DNA of 64,000 bases, taken from contig JAWZYV010013541.1 of the NCBI GenBank assembly GCA_038373885.1, positions 310,001-374,000 of the forward strand, written 5' to 3'. The stretch comes from Cheiracanthium punctorium. Its lineage: Eukaryota; Arthropoda; Arachnida; Araneae; Cheiracanthiidae. The notes under the pieces were generated by a model, which did no database searches, was not told the DNA's origin, and worked only from the letters and a program-made list of their open reading frames with translations. How positions within the stretch are numbered: the stretch's first letter is position 1; the number at the start of each line of letters is the position of its first letter. Shown piece by piece: positions 12,790 to 25,405 of this stretch. The translations under genes and the position numbers were made by a program.

Positions 12790-13817
12790 GCAATGGTTGA
12801 GACAAGCCGTTTACCTGATTCGTCAAGGTGGCGGTCGGCCAGGTGGATGGAAATGGGGTTGTCACAGGCTGATGCTGCTAGGAGTCTTAATATGTCTTAC
12901 AGTGTGGTCCACCGTCTCTGTAGTCAATATAAAATTGAAGCTTCTGTATCCAGAAGACATGTTCCAGGCGACCACCAGCTACAACATCTGCAGAAGACCG
13001 TTTTTTTGCTGTTTCAGCCAATCAGTTCAGCCATCAAATAATCATTTCTGTGCAGAAACTTGTTGCAGACCATTCTATAGCATCAGGGAGAAGAATATCC
13101 GCTTGTACGGTGTGAAGACGTGTTCATAATGCAGGTCTATATGCAAGGCCACCAGCTGTGTGCGTTCCCCTCAACGGACGGCAGGGAAGGGCCCGCTTAT
13201 CTTGGGCAAGAGAGCACGTTTTCTAGAACAGACAGCGATGGGCCTCAGTACTCTTTACAGACGAGTCCATTATTCACACTGTAGAGCAGTTCAAGAAGTC
13301 TGCTAATCGTGAGGGAATAAAGCACCAGATATCATCAATACAACATTGTTGAAAGACACATTTACCGAGGTGGTGGAATAAAGGTTTGGGCAGGGATCTC
13401 ACTTGGTGGTTACACTGACCTGCATAAGTTCCAGGAATGAACTCTGACTGATGTGAAATATCGAGATGAGATCCTTGTTGCATATGTCCGCCCATATGCT
13501 GGTGGAATTAGCAATGATTTCATTCTGATGGATGACAGTACACGCTCTTATCGAGTTGCAGTTGTTGAGGAATATCTTGAGGGTCTCGGCTTATAGCGAA
13601 TGGAATGACCTGCTAAATCTCCAGACATGAGTCCGATAAAAAAAATCTGTAAGATTATCTTGGTTGATATATTGCTAGGTCTATAGGAGAACTGGAACAA
13701 AACTTACTGTGTGTCTGGTCTTCGCTTCCCATTTCGGTAACCGACAACTTAATTGGCAGCATGGAAAATCCATGCCGCGAATGCATTCAAGCTAGGGGTG
13801 TGCATACCCTTTATTAA
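12790..13817 (+). pseudogene. Tc1-type (DD34E) transposase pseudogene
   Basis: The N-terminal helix-turn-helix region is open in frame at 12793-13041 (RWMEMGLSQADAARSLNMSY, then VVHRLCSQY and SVSRR). Later segments fall in other frames: GLYARPPAVCVPLN near 13128, VWAGISLGGYTDLH near 13385, and an end at GVHTLY with stop 13815-13817. The catalytic positions can be placed. LFTDES is at about 13251-13268 and ILMDDS at about 13525-13539. The third acidic position is in SPDMSPIKK, where the expected Glu is Lys (codon 13639). The last two positions are 34 residues apart, as in Tc1 elements. At least two frameshifts, several stops (including TGA in place of the usual Trp codon near 13605) and the lost catalytic Glu make it inactive. 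A left end may begin near 12514, but no matching right TIR was found. Confidence 0.92.
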
Positions 13818-16345
13818 CCTATTTGTGCCCATACATCTTTTTGCGATTTTCTTCGATTTGTAACACATTTTTTTCTGAAATCTTGTATATGCATACATAC
13901 ATATTTCCAGACAGGTGCAAAGTTCGTTAGTCAAATGTAATTAAAATAAAACGAAAAAAACTTGCGAGGTGTAATTGGATAGCTTGGTTTGCCGAATAAA
14001 ATGCATTAATTGTACAATAATTGCTTTCCTTTTTGCGATTATGTGTATTAAGGAAAGATGGGGAGAATTCTCCTAGTTCTGAGGACTTCTAGCTTGAAGG
14101 AGTTGCAGTATCAACTTTTTGCAGACTAACCGTGTTTCATCCCCGGCCTAGTTGCTGTGATAGACTTCTTGTACTTTCAAAACACTGCAGAATTTATCCT
14201 AAGTTCGTTATGGTCATCGGTCCTATGCGTAATATCCTTACATGATGAAATTTGCAAAAGGCAGCAAAGGCATTTTCGTTCTGCTGGTAATAGATATTGA
14301 CTGGCAATGCGCGCTCTGTAAGGTAAGAGCAATCGAAAGCCAGTTGTCTTCAGAATGATGAAAATGTTTCCTGCATATCTATACTCATAGACGCAACAAA
14401 GAAGCAAAATAACGTAAATTAATGCATTTTATTCGATAAACAGCGCCAACATTCGTCCCAGTGGTGACTTTTGATACTATTTAATTTTATTTAAAAATCA
14501 AAATCTCATGGTCCACTATGTGCGCCCATCAAATTCGTTATGTTTCGCCTAATATGCACACGCCACAGAACTCACGTTTTCCTGTAACCATCCTATATTT
14601 TGTAAATAAAGCTTAACATTAAATATTCGTTTTATTTTTATATTTGCAAAGTTTTAAACTTGTTAGTTTGAAAATTCAAATGTCATATTCAACATCGATG
14701 GGTCTTAGTAAACATTAGTATAACATGTATTATGCTATCTAATGTGATAATGTAGTTGGTGATATCTTGATAATGTAATTACAGAATAAGGTATTTAATA
14801 AGCTTTAGGGTAAGATTTCGATTATACTTCGGTAGACAAAAATGCACTGCACAACAACAAAATTTTTCGATAGAAATACTGGATAACTTGATATAATTAA
14901 ATTATGAATTATTTGTTCACGTTGTAATGATTAATGAATTCGTGATGCATATTATCGCATATATTTAATGCAGTGGTATTTCTACCTCCTACTAAAAAAT
15001 GATTTGTTACAAACCATTATTAGTTACCGTTTTACCTGCCATCAGCTACTGACTCCTAGTTTCAAATAACTGTTGTTTTTTCCCTGTTGGACAGCTTTTA
15101 ATATATGGTGAATTTGGTGTCAGTATTCCATTAAGCATCCCTTCTTGAAGTGCCAGTTTTTAAAGTTATTAATACGTTTTCCATTAATTATATAGCACCA
15201 ACCTCAATGGTAAAAGTCATTGGCGTTTCATTTGACAGCTGTTAAACGTCCCTGTATCCACTCTTGAAAAAACTGACATCATCACTTCCCTTCACCTTTA
15301 GTTCTTTTGTTGTCGAGGCAGGCATTTCTGTCTGTCACCAGTCGTCTAGATTATGATATTTTCGTTTCTTAAAATTAACATTTGTCAACAGTATTCGGAC
15401 TTTTTTTATTATTTGTTAGAACCTGCTGTTGTGTACGCAGAGCTCATTAAAACTATACGAGTATCACAATCTTTAATTTAAACTGTACAAGTTGAGACGA
15501 TAAAACAGGAAAATTCGGAAACAGTTCTGAAGATAAAGTGGAATTAAATTGAGGTTCTGCCGTCAACATTCTGAATCTATGTGAAGATAGTTATTAATGG
15601 ATTATTGGATTATTAATACATTGGACACATGGATTACGATTTTAGTTATTACTTTTTCTTCTTCCGAAAATCAAAAACCTGTTAGAACTTTCCAATAAGA
15701 TAGCGCGACATGCTACACAGCATGAGTGTCCATGGGTTTAATAAGAAAGGCTTTTCTCTCTCTTATTATGAGCAAGTACGGTTGTATTCTTTAGCCATCT
15801 TACTCTCTTGACTTTCTCTCCTGCGACTTTTACTATTAGTGTAACCAAAAGATATGTATTTCGAAATAACCTCACAATGGCTATCGACGCATTGAAATAA
15901 AGATCGAGACGTGAAGTGGCCAAAACCTCCCTAGAAATGCATCTGAGAAGGTCACGGACTGTTTTGTATCAAATCTAAAGAATGTTCAACAAAATGTAGT
16001 CCACCCTTCGAACATCATGTTACAAAAATGATTAATTGTGCAGTTTAACAATACTTATAATCCTGTTGTACGTTACGTTTTCAAGATTAATTTTTGGAAA
16101 GGATGATACTTCGAAATTCTTTGGTTTGATTGGCTAACTTTTTGCATACGTCGGCCGTCTAAATTTAAAACTGTAGATTAAAACAGCTGTCTTCATCTAA
16201 AATAACAGCTGGAACGTCTTTTAGCAACGAACACTTTTTTTTTTACGTAATCAGAGACTCAGTCTTCCTAGTATTCCCCAACTTCACCGTTGACAAACGA
16301 TGTGTATAGTTAATTTGGTTACTTACATCAGCAAGTATATACATA
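13818..16345. other. No recognised gene
   Basis: AT-rich sequence with only short chance frames. I found no transposon ends, RNA gene or conserved motif that I can support. Confidence 0.45.
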
Positions 16346-16908
16346 CAATATGCTCACTAAAGTCCCTTGCAAACTTCTTAACCGCTTAATGACTCGTGCT
16401 ATATTCATAAAAGTAGTGTCTAGGTATAGTAAAGTGATCATACACTACCGAGTAAAACTGTCTATGGCATCACCTGCAAGAAAACTACAGAGTTACCATT
16501 CATATCTCGAAAACAGAACGACATAGAGGGAAAAAAAAGTAATTTACAAAGTGCATTACCGATTGAATGTGAAAATACACCTTATTTTGCCCTTGATAAT
16601 GATTAATTTGAACAATAATGCTCCTGATGAAAGGCGTAAATCGCGCAATTTTTTAGGGCAAAATTTTCCGAAAGTGTTAAATGGGTGTAGTTAATAAATT
16701 GGTGATGCTAAACAACTTTAATTGATTTATTCCCCGTATCACATACCGCTTTCAAGGTAGAAATGCAAAGTCTACCGTTTTCCGACATGTGACTCTGCGG
16801 GAGGTTTCATTCAGTAGCGCATGGCTACTTTACTATACCTAGTCATCACATTTCTGAATATAGCAGCAGCCGTTACGAGGGTGGCATTTGACTTTAGTGG
16901 ACATACTG
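16346..16908. mobile_element. 563-bp MITE with ~95-bp terminal inverted repeats, TA target
   Basis: The left end CAATATGCTCACTAAAGTC (16346) mirrors the right end, whose reverse reads CAGTATGTCCACTAAAGTC (ending 16908). The arms continue with GTGCTATATTCATAAA against CTGCTATATTCAGAAA, and both include CTAGGTATAGTAAAGT. TA flanks both ends (16344-16345 and 16909-16910). The interior has no coding capacity. CA(G/A)T ends with TA targets fit the Tc1/mariner/pogo group. Arm identity is roughly 75-80% by eye, so the element is not recent. Confidence 0.85.
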
Positions 16909-16910
16909 TA

Positions 16911-18180
16911 TATATTCGTCTTTGGGTGCATTATTATTATTATTATTATTTTTGTATTTCTATACATAGAAAGTATGAATATCCCTATTTCTAGGTTACA
17001 CTTACAGAAACAGAACATAAATGTGCTGGTTTCTGATATTATTTAATAAATCTCACGAGTGCATTAATGACAGTATAGCCTACAAGAGGAATCTATTCGT
17101 TTAAAAACTTAACACAAAATGTGAATTTTTTATGTTTTTTTTTTTTTTTTTTCGTCTTCAGGTTTTACGTTTTCTGTAATATGTATTATAGATTGCAATA
17201 AAAATTACCCTTTATAAAAAATAATTTTAAGTCAAATTAAAAGCTCTACATTTTTTAAATAAATTAATGCTGTTCTAAATTAAAAATATATTTGAAACTT
17301 AGTTAAAGTTATTGCTATAAAATTAATTTTGCTTTTGGGTGTTGATTAAAAGTATCTTTCGAAACTAAAAGTGTTTTTTTTTTCTAAATTTCCAATCAGT
17401 TTATTCAGTAGTAGTTCACACTGAAGCAAAAACAAATTCCATTGAATCTAGAAGGTGAACAAATACTCTTTACAATTACAATATCAATAGAAGTGTATCG
17501 AGCATACGAATAGCTTGATCAAGTCTTGAGTATTTTAAGCTCTTGAGGAACGTCGAATACCTGCGTAATTTACTCAAATTGCCAATCTGTGTAATTGAAT
17601 TTATAAAAATTAGGAAAACACACGAATGTTATTATCGATATCACTCATATTAGTACATCACTCATATTATTATGTCGTTACCCATTTATCCTCAACAATA
17701 GACATTCAAAAATCTATACAAATAGAGCTGTGTAAGTAACACACACATATTAATAAAATAAAATGGTACCACAAGTTCGAAAAATATAAAGGTTCCGACC
17801 ATCCTCAGGTGATAAAATGATTTTCTTTCACAAAATCATAAACTGTACTGTGTTCTCCCATTCAGTAACGTTGTAGAAGGAAGTACTGCTTTAATTGCTT
17901 AGTTGCTGCTATTATATTTTTATTTATATGTGTGTCACCTACAAAGCGTCCCCCTACCTTTCTCATTTTTAATCTTTTAGCTGCAGATTTTCTTTATAAA
18001 GTTTTCTTATTATATATCTACAATTCATTCAAGGAACGAGGCAGAACATTGTTTTTTGTTTTATTAAGAAAAAGCTTAAAATATATCATTTTAAGTGTTA
18101 AAATTGCATTCACGTGTGTATGGAAAACTCTTTTTTTCAGTTTTAATTAATCACTAAGATTTCCTTCAATCTTTCATAAA
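16911..18180. other. No recognised gene; poly-T tract
   Basis: AT-rich, with a T-run near 17137-17153 and an ATT microsatellite near 16929-16950. The open frame at 17932-18150 lacks any family signature. Confidence 0.5.
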
Positions 18181-18425
18181 CGTACAAAACTTGCAACCCC
18201 CCCCCCTATTTTCTAACATATGAAGATAGAGTTACCGAAAAAAACTTCAGCCGTCAGTAAAGTGTGTACCCACTTTTCTGTGAGACTTAGAGACGACTGC
18301 TGAAGAAGGATAAAATATTTTTGGCCGAAACAATCATTCAAATTGATGAGTACCTTTTTAAGCCTGTTACTATACAAATGTTTTATTTTTATCATCTTTT
18401 AACGTGAGTTTTTTGAGTGTTTTTC
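18180..18425 (+). repeat. Penelope-like fragment with degenerate hammerhead-like core
   Basis: CTGAAGA at 18300-18306 is followed by an imperfect hairpin (AGGATAAAAT, then ATTTTTGGCC) and GAAAC at 18327-18331. This is the order of the hammerhead core CUGANGA, stem II, GAAA. Further on, TTTTTTGAGTGTTTTTC near 18408 resembles the reverse of the left end of the hairpin elements at 25174 and 29603. I cannot find a good stem I or stem III, so self-cleavage is doubtful. Assignment to a Penelope-like terminal repeat is an inference. Confidence 0.35.
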
Positions 18426-19604
18426 GTAACAGTTACCTTTATCGCATCAATCAAATATGACTGCTTTTATTTTTATTTTTCTGCGCGTATGGCAGATGTT
18501 ACTTATTCTTATTTAAATGCTTCACAAAGGTTTTAACATATTATATGGTACATAACTCTACATTTATTTATAACAGAGTGATACATGCGTTACATTAGTT
18601 TATTTTTTAAAAAAGCTATTATATTTAGGTACACTGATAAAAAACATAATTGTGCTCTTCTTTAAAAACCATAAAGCATTTAGATATGATAATATTCTTG
18701 TTTTTTCATACAATTTAGGTATGACAACATATTTAATGGCAATTTTATATTTCAGCAGAAACCAATTAGTCGCCTATAGTTAGTTTCAAATGTAAATTTA
18801 TTTAATATATTATTATTCGCATATATTCTAAGTTAAATCGTTATAAATTTTGCCCCACTGTTGAAAGCTTACTAGAAACTACCCAAATTGCAGCAGAGAT
18901 AAAACTATAACTTTCATTTTATCACAATATATATAAATCTTTCGATTTTAAATTTGTATGGTTGAATATACAATACAGAAAATATTTTTAAACTTTCATC
19001 GTATACTTTCTAAGTATAGAAAAAAAAATACAATATTTGAGTGCAAGTTTTCAGATTATAACGTAATTGATGTGCATAGTTAATGCTTAAAAGTCATCTA
19101 CAAATATTGAGTTGATAAGTTAAATTTGAAGTACTTTTGAAAATTGCGTCTATTTGGAATGTCTGGAGTTTAACTCATATGTTAACTCGAGTAAAACGGA
19201 GGAAAAATCAAGGGGGTGTATGTAATGTTTGTAATTATAGTCGTTGAAAGATTTAACATACATTTTCAATTCAGAGCATTTGGTCGCAAAATAAATTTAA
19301 CACTCATTATTAATCAATTATGCAGATAATAAATATTAGGACTTACTTTAAAGAATGTTGTTAGAGTCTATGTGGAATTCCTTTTTTCGATACATATTGG
19401 ATAGTTTCAAGTCTGCAATCAAATATGGCTACTTGGTTCTAAAGAAAAGGAAATAGAAACCATCTTATGGAATGCTTTTTTCTGATATTTAAACCGAATT
19501 CTATTATGAAAAGACTAATTAGAGTTTACACAAAAGTGCATACGATTTTTGTGTGATTATCAAAGCAATAGGAAAAAAAAAAGGCTTCCATGTATTAGTA
19601 CAGT

Positions 19605-19745
19605 GCTTTCATATAATAGTATAGGCTTTCATATAATAATACAGTGAAGCCTATCCAAAGTAACCACCCTCGAAAATAATAAAATCGGTCAATATACGAT
19701 GATGAAATAGCGTGGTGTTTGTAAAGAGGTATTTCATAAAATGTA
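19605..19745. repeat. Dispersed repeat copy 1 (pogo-like end?)
   Basis: TTTCATATAATAATACAGTG is followed by AAGCCTATCCAAAGTAACC, and GGTGTTTGTAAAGAGGTATT lies downstream. A diverged copy is at 21160-21265. TA followed by CAGTGAAGCC resembles one end of a pogo/Tigger-type element, but no opposite end was found nearby. Confidence 0.55.
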
Positions 19746-20197
19746 GTGAGTATAGCTTTTGATAAATCGTAAATTCGGTAATTATATGCCATATTTAGTA
19801 TTCAATGCAATACATTTGCGCTTAATTAAGATGAAAAATGTACAGCAAATTTAAGAAAGTGTCACTTTTATAAGTGCAGCTTAAAATGTGTAGCCTTATC
19901 TGGTAATCGTTTATACTAACATTTTGTTTGCGTTCTTATAAAGATAACTCAGAAATAGCTCTCCTCCCGCATCCCTTAGTCATCATTATAGTCTGAGCAC
20001 AGAAGTGATGTTCTTTCAATGATTTTGAGTAGCTCTATAAAAAAATTTCATGTAAAGCGACTAATTTTACTTATGTTGTGTGACATCATCTTATTATGCA
20101 TTATGCTCTCAATTATTGTGTTTTTGATATATTCTTCTAAATAAATAGAAATTTTATTATTTAGATGATATATTTTAATAATCATCTAGAGACCTCA

Positions 20198-20319
20198 TTC
20201 ACCAAACACTTGACATCCAAATTAATCCAAACTCCCGTGTTAAAGTCATCAATAAGCTTTCCTACCGATGACTTTAACATTCGTTTTGGGATTAATCCCC
20301 GTGCCAAGAGTTTGGCGAA
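20198..20319. repeat. Long hairpin, 53-nt arms, 16-nt loop
   Basis: The left arm 20198-20250 runs from TTCACCAAACACTTG to GTGTTAAAGTCATC. The right arm 20267-20319 runs from GATGACTTTAACATTCG to AGAGTTTGGCGAA. The loop is AATAAGCTTTCCTACC. Arm identity is about 75%, and the 13 bp next to the loop pair almost perfectly. It could be a tiny palindromic MITE. The size is also compatible with a small-RNA precursor, but expression is unknown. Confidence 0.75.
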
Positions 20320-21159
20320 TAAGGCCATAGGTGTGTTTTCATTTTGTTAAATTAAGCCTCTTAAAAATATCTTTAAAATTTAATTTTTATTCTCATTTGT
20401 TTCCCTTTCTTTTGCTTTCAAAATTTTGTATTCTTTCTTTTGTGTAATATTACTTTTAAATAAGCAGCAACAGTTTTGATTAAAAATGATATTTTTTTAG
20501 AAAAGAGTCACTTTCTTAAAATTAGAATTTTTGTTTTGAACTGGAAATCTTGAAAGCTTGTTTCCCTTTTATTTTTCTTCCTACAGTTGAGATTTATTAC
20601 AATTGAGCTCACTAAATTTTTCATGCAATATAACTACTTCAAAAATTATGAAATGTAGCCCTACTTAATAAAATTGAGCAGTAATAAAATTATATTAGTT
20701 ATGTATTTCACATTGGTTGAGTGTATGATGTCGCCAACAGGACGTTCTTTGATACAAACAATTCTCTAACACTTTATCTCGAATCTAGTGTACTCGTAAA
20801 AGGTATCTTTCGCGTTAGCCACTACCAGAATTTTACACCAGCATTTTATGAAATAAAAAATTTAGTTCATTTAAATAGTTCCTTCCTCGTAAACATAGCG
20901 CAAAAATTACTCTTTTACATGCGTTGTGGGTTTTTTTATAAAATTATTTTGGAAAAATACTCTTATGCTAGATGTCTTGATTGTAAATAAATTCAAAATA
21001 TAGAAAACGATTTTACATTTCCGGAAGAGTAAATGGTGATGCTCTTGATTATTTTACACCCTAATTTTAATCTTAAAAGATTAGAAAATTTTACTTGTCG
21101 AGTTCTTCTACAGATTTAAATAAAAAAAAATTGATTTGTTACTACCCTGAATTGGGGCT

Positions 21160-21265
21160 TTCATATAATAATACTGTGGAGTATATCGAAAGTAATAAAA
21201 TTGTTCACGTTATACTGATGACGTAGTGTAGTGTTTGTAAAGATATATTTCACAAAAGTCATGAG
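21160..21265. repeat. Dispersed repeat copy 2
   Basis: CTTTCATATAATAATACTGTGG, then AAAGTAATAAAATTGTTCA, and AGTGTTTGTAAAGATATATTTCAC correspond in order to 19605-19745. Both copies are diverged and non-coding. Confidence 0.55.
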
Positions 21266-21339
21266 ACTACAGATATATGGTCGCTTTACCTAGTTATATA
21301 TATATATAAATGATTATGTCATTTTATATCTCACCCCGT

Positions 21340-21857
21340 ATATTGAAAATTGTCCCAAAAATGTGTCCCAAAAATGCGACATAGTTTTACATATATTTAA
21401 ATAGTATTAGTTCACAACAGCTTTAATCTATTGTTACAATATATCGTAAGCTGTAGAATATGCATCACATGTATTTTTCTATAAATTGGTTACAATTATA
21501 AAAATTTCAACATAGGGTTACCAGGCGAAATACAGCAACCCTACTCGCCTAAAGCTCTCTCAACAATATCAAATAGTGAAAAACAAAATTTTTCGTGTGT
21601 TAAGATAGATACTAAAATTATATAGGTTACTTCAGTTATCATCGATCTAAATTTGCAATTGCAAGGAAAGATCAGGAAACCATCCTACTTCCTGTCGATG
21701 AAATAAATGTAAAGGAAGAGTAAAAGGAAAAAGGGTGAGACGTAAAATGACATAGTCAATTAATATAGTTTTAATATGGCAATAATGAAACTAAAAAATT
21801 AAGGGGGTTCAGGGGGGGTCTCTCCCTGACAAGGCTCGAACACCCGAGTATATATAT

Positions 21858-21912
<55 letters not shown>
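21340..21912 (+). repeat. Dispersed repeat with inverted partner at 38.6-39.7 kb, ending in a TA/TATG microsatellite
   Basis: In order it contains ATTGAAAATTGTCC, AAAAATGCGACATA, TTCACAACAGCTTTAATCTA, GAATATGCATCACATGTATT, ACCAGGCGAAATACAGCAACC, TTGCAATTGCAAGGAAAGATC and GGGGGTTCAGGGGGGGTCTC. All of these occur in reverse order and orientation at 38574-39715. The TA run at 21849-21912 changes to TATG repeats. This copy is contiguous, whereas the partner is interrupted, so it acts as an empty-site reference. Confidence 0.8.
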
Positions 21913-21919
<7 letters not shown>

Positions 21920-23480
21920 AATTAATCCTTAAAAGAGTTAAATACAGACAATGTATTTTATACTTGTATTCCTATTAAGTTAAAAAATGGAGCCTGCTAA
22001 AGTGACCACCTTGGTAAAAATATCACCTATTTATTTTCACTACTTTTGTGCAATTTCTCTTCACAGCCACACACTTTACCACCTTTATGAAGTGATCACG
22101 ACCATTTCATGCCTCGGTTGCATAAAAAGGTTGCTCTGTAATTTAAATAAGCAAATGCCAGAAAGAGAAGAAGATAGCCCAAGCAATATTTTCGTAACAT
22201 ATAACTTTTGAATCAATAAAATAAATAAAAAAACACTGATTTTTAGTTTAGATAGATTTCTAATTCTTTTGTATCTACCAGCTAAGAAAACCAATTAAAT
22301 GTGTATACATTTTCGCTGTGATTAGAAATTCCATATTCAGGCTGACCAGTACATAAGCCAAAAAGACATGCTTTGTATTGCAATATATTGGATTAAATTT
22401 TCGATTTCGAAAAGAGAAGCTTTAAAATATTTATTTATCAAAGAATATTAAGAAGCTGAGATGAATATTTTTACAAAAAGAAGATAATAAAACGGCGCGT
22501 ATGTTTTAATGACTTTAACTACTCAGAAACTAGATATCACCATCACTAAAGTATTGTCATATTATATTGTAGTTCTGTGCATAATAGAAAGTCATTCATT
22601 TTTAGTTCTATGTTCATTCCAGGGTGCATAATAAACGTATAATGTTTACTCAAAGTATTTTTTTATTAACGTAAAAACTTGTTGCCTTTTGAAAACTGTT
22701 TTTTCTACGTACATGATTAATGCGATTTTCCTTTGCGGTTTGTCAGTACTGCAACAAATATTGCGAAGAGTAAAGGTAAATTTATGTATTCTATCATTAA
22801 ATTCCTAATACTTAATAAATGTCTATTTGTCGGCAGGATTTAGTTTTTCTGCCGTATTTTAAATTTATAATTTAATAAGCATCAGTATTTCATTTTTTTT
22901 TAATTTCTAGGTTATAAGTTGTAAATATTTTCTCCAAAAAGAAATCATTAAAAAATTCAAGGTACAAATAAAGAAACCATATTTGTTTAAATTCATATTA
23001 TTAGGATAATGATACAAAAACGTACTGAATTACCTTCAAATAAAATTCTAAGCTGTAAAAGATTTTTTCTTAATGATATGCAAAAATAGTCAGAATTAGC
23101 GAAGCTAAATTTAAAATGAAAGGGTACTTGAAAGAACATATCGCTTACGGTAAGTAATAAATCAGTTTTACAACATGTAGACACTATGAATCCAGGAATT
23201 ATACTTTGCATTTCAGAAAAAATGTGAAATTGATGAATTAATTATTATGTATGTATTACAGAATGTTAATAATTATTACGTGATATTTGAAACGGAATAT
23301 GGAAGCTTTTTATATCAAATCAAACCGAACAAACAGGTAGCGAAAAATCATTATTACATTAAATTATAATCCTTGCACCTGATAAATATTTGGTTATGAC
23401 ATTTGAGTGTAAAGGCATAACGCTTGGATTGGGTGCATTTCTTATAAAAAAAGGATTATTCATATATTGTACTGGGAAAT
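21913..23480. other. No recognised gene
   Basis: The region near 21985-22080 (GGAGCCTGCTAAAGTGACC) loosely recalls the pogo-like end at 19642, but I cannot define an element. The rest is AT-rich with chance frames. Confidence 0.4.
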
Positions 23481-25173
23481 ATATGCATTAGGGTGGATCG
23501 AAATAGCTTTTTTTCGAAATTCACATTGCTTGAGTCATTATATGGTGCAAAACTAGCTGAAACCAATTGTCTCCAAATTTCAGCTTAAAATGTTGACATC
23601 TTGAAGTTCCACACCTCAAGTGAATGTTTATATTAGCTTTTTTGCGAGTTTTTAATGATTTTTATATAAAAAATATTTTTTAATTTAATATTTTACTAAA
23701 TAATTCATTAATTTATAAAATAATATTAATGAATTACTTTCTCATTAATAAATTGTTTTATTGAAACGTTACTGCCAGATATCAGATACAGAAATGGCTT
23801 TTTGTACATAAAAAAAACAATTTATACTCTATAATCTACTAGATGGCAGCGCGTGTTCTAATCTAAATATTATATCAAAACTTAATAAGGCACGTCACTT
23901 TTATTGTGTGGAGTGATTCGTTTTTGTGATTGCCTTTGTTTCAACCACTTGTTTCTAATTTGTAAGATTGAAGTAATACGTTTTATTAATTTTGATTTAT
24001 ATATGACAAAAAATAATACGGAGTTTTGAATTTAAATATGACCACAACTAGAAGTGAAATGTTTTGTAGTATTTTCGGAATTCCAGTACTATTGAAAGAG
24101 ACAGTGTTACCACCAACGTATTCTGATTTAATGAAGCATTTCTTAATCACACAAAATGATATACTGTGGAATAAGGGGAACAAAAAGGATCCTTTAGTAA
24201 AATAGATCATCAAAATTATTTCTTTGGACGTTGAAAGAATTTGGAAGAAAGCCTCCTTGCCTGTGGTAAGTCACCAAGAAGTAATTCCCCTTATTAAAAA
24301 TTATAATGAAAGATACTATCACAACTTAATTCTGTACAAGTAGCACAGTCTTTGTACACCATATACTTCGATGGAAGAAAGCACACAAGTATTATGTAAG
24401 GAATGAAGCTCTTTATATACTACTGTATCTGTGGAAAGGCATATTGTTATGTTGTCAGAACCTAGTTCTGTTCACATATGACATATGACTCAGCATTCAG
24501 GCTCTAGTACTGATATCACCTGCAGCATCATCAACTTTGTTACACAGAAAGAGATTGCACTTTAGGATCTTGTTGCCATTGGGTGAGATGCACCGAAAGT
24601 CAACAATGGGAAGAAAAATGGCGTAGTTAGACAGCTTGAAATCTTTGTTGGCCATAAATTGCACTTGTTTGTATGCTTATTGCATATTAATGAACTACCT
24701 CTTCGCCACCTTTTCCATAAGATTGACGGAAAGACATCTGGGCCACACCAGTTTTCTGGAACAATAGGAAAATTTCTGTAAACGTATGAAACGTTTGGTG
24801 TGACAAATTTTGTTTCTATTCCTGTTGCTCTGACTGAAATTGATAAAAAAAGACCTCAGTATAGACCAAAAGTACCTCTTCGATATTTCTAGGTCGGTAT
24901 GCTTGGGACAGTGCCATCCAGATTTGGGAAACATAAGTCCAGGAAGGATGTCTCATTCAAGATGACTCACTACAGCGAACTGAATACTGCGCCTGTACGT
25001 GTCGACTGCCGAACCAACAGAATGCTTTAAACTCCTAGTAGACTATCTGATGAAAGTGTACGTGCCATCCTGGTTTAAAATAGAGAAAATCCCAGGAGCT
25101 ACTCATGGAGCACGGAATAATGAAAAGAAGTTCATTCTTCCCAGAAGATTTTAAGTGAAACATTCATAAAGTT

Positions 25174-25405
25174 CGGAAAAAACACTCAAAATACTGGTGT
25201 TAAACAATAAAGTAAATAAAAAACTTTGTAAAACACACACATAAGATGTTATAGGTAAGAGGAGGTTATAGGTAATGAGTTCCCTGTGTTGCTTGCGACG
25301 AAGGGCCTGGACTGATGAAGGCCAAAACAATTTTTGGTTGAAACGTGCGTATCCTCTTAACTATAACATCTTATGTGTGTTTTTTACAAAGTTTTTTATT
25401 TACTT
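25174..25405 (+). mobile_element. 232-bp hairpin element, copy 1, with 13-bp target duplication
   Basis: CATTCATAAAGTT stands at 25161-25173 and 25406-25418, splitting the transposase-like gene. The insert begins CGGAAAAAACACTC and ACTGGTGTTAAAC. It has long complementary arms: AAGTAAATAAAAAACTTTG with ACACACATAAGATGTTATAG on the left, and CTATAACATCTTATGTGTGT with CAAAGTTTTTTATTTACTT on the right. The middle carries a hammerhead-like core. A second family member with the same ends and again a 13-bp duplication is at 29603-29789. The layout suggests a solo Penelope-like terminal repeat or a retrozyme-like non-autonomous unit; no reverse transcriptase of that class is in the window. Confidence 0.85.
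25300..25356 (+). ncRNA. Possible minimal hammerhead ribozyme
   Basis: CTGATGA at 25312-25318 is followed by stem II: GGCCAAAA at 25320-25327 pairing with TTTTGGTT at 25332-25339 around loop CAAT. That gives six Watson-Crick and two G-U pairs. GAAAC follows at 25340-25344, and GTGC then GTA allows a two-pair stem III (AC with GU) with cleavage expected after A25351. GGA (25309-25311) and TCC (25352-25354) can start stem I. Further out, GTTATAGGTAAGAGGA (about 25248) is complementary to TCCTCTTAACTATAAC with one mismatch. An extra A between CTGATGA and stem II departs from the standard core, so activity is uncertain. Confidence 0.5.

Noticed and set aside
12680..13129. 149-codon frame overlapping the Tc1 region
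   Set aside because: The helix-turn-helix reads in another frame, and this frame only picks up shifted fragments.
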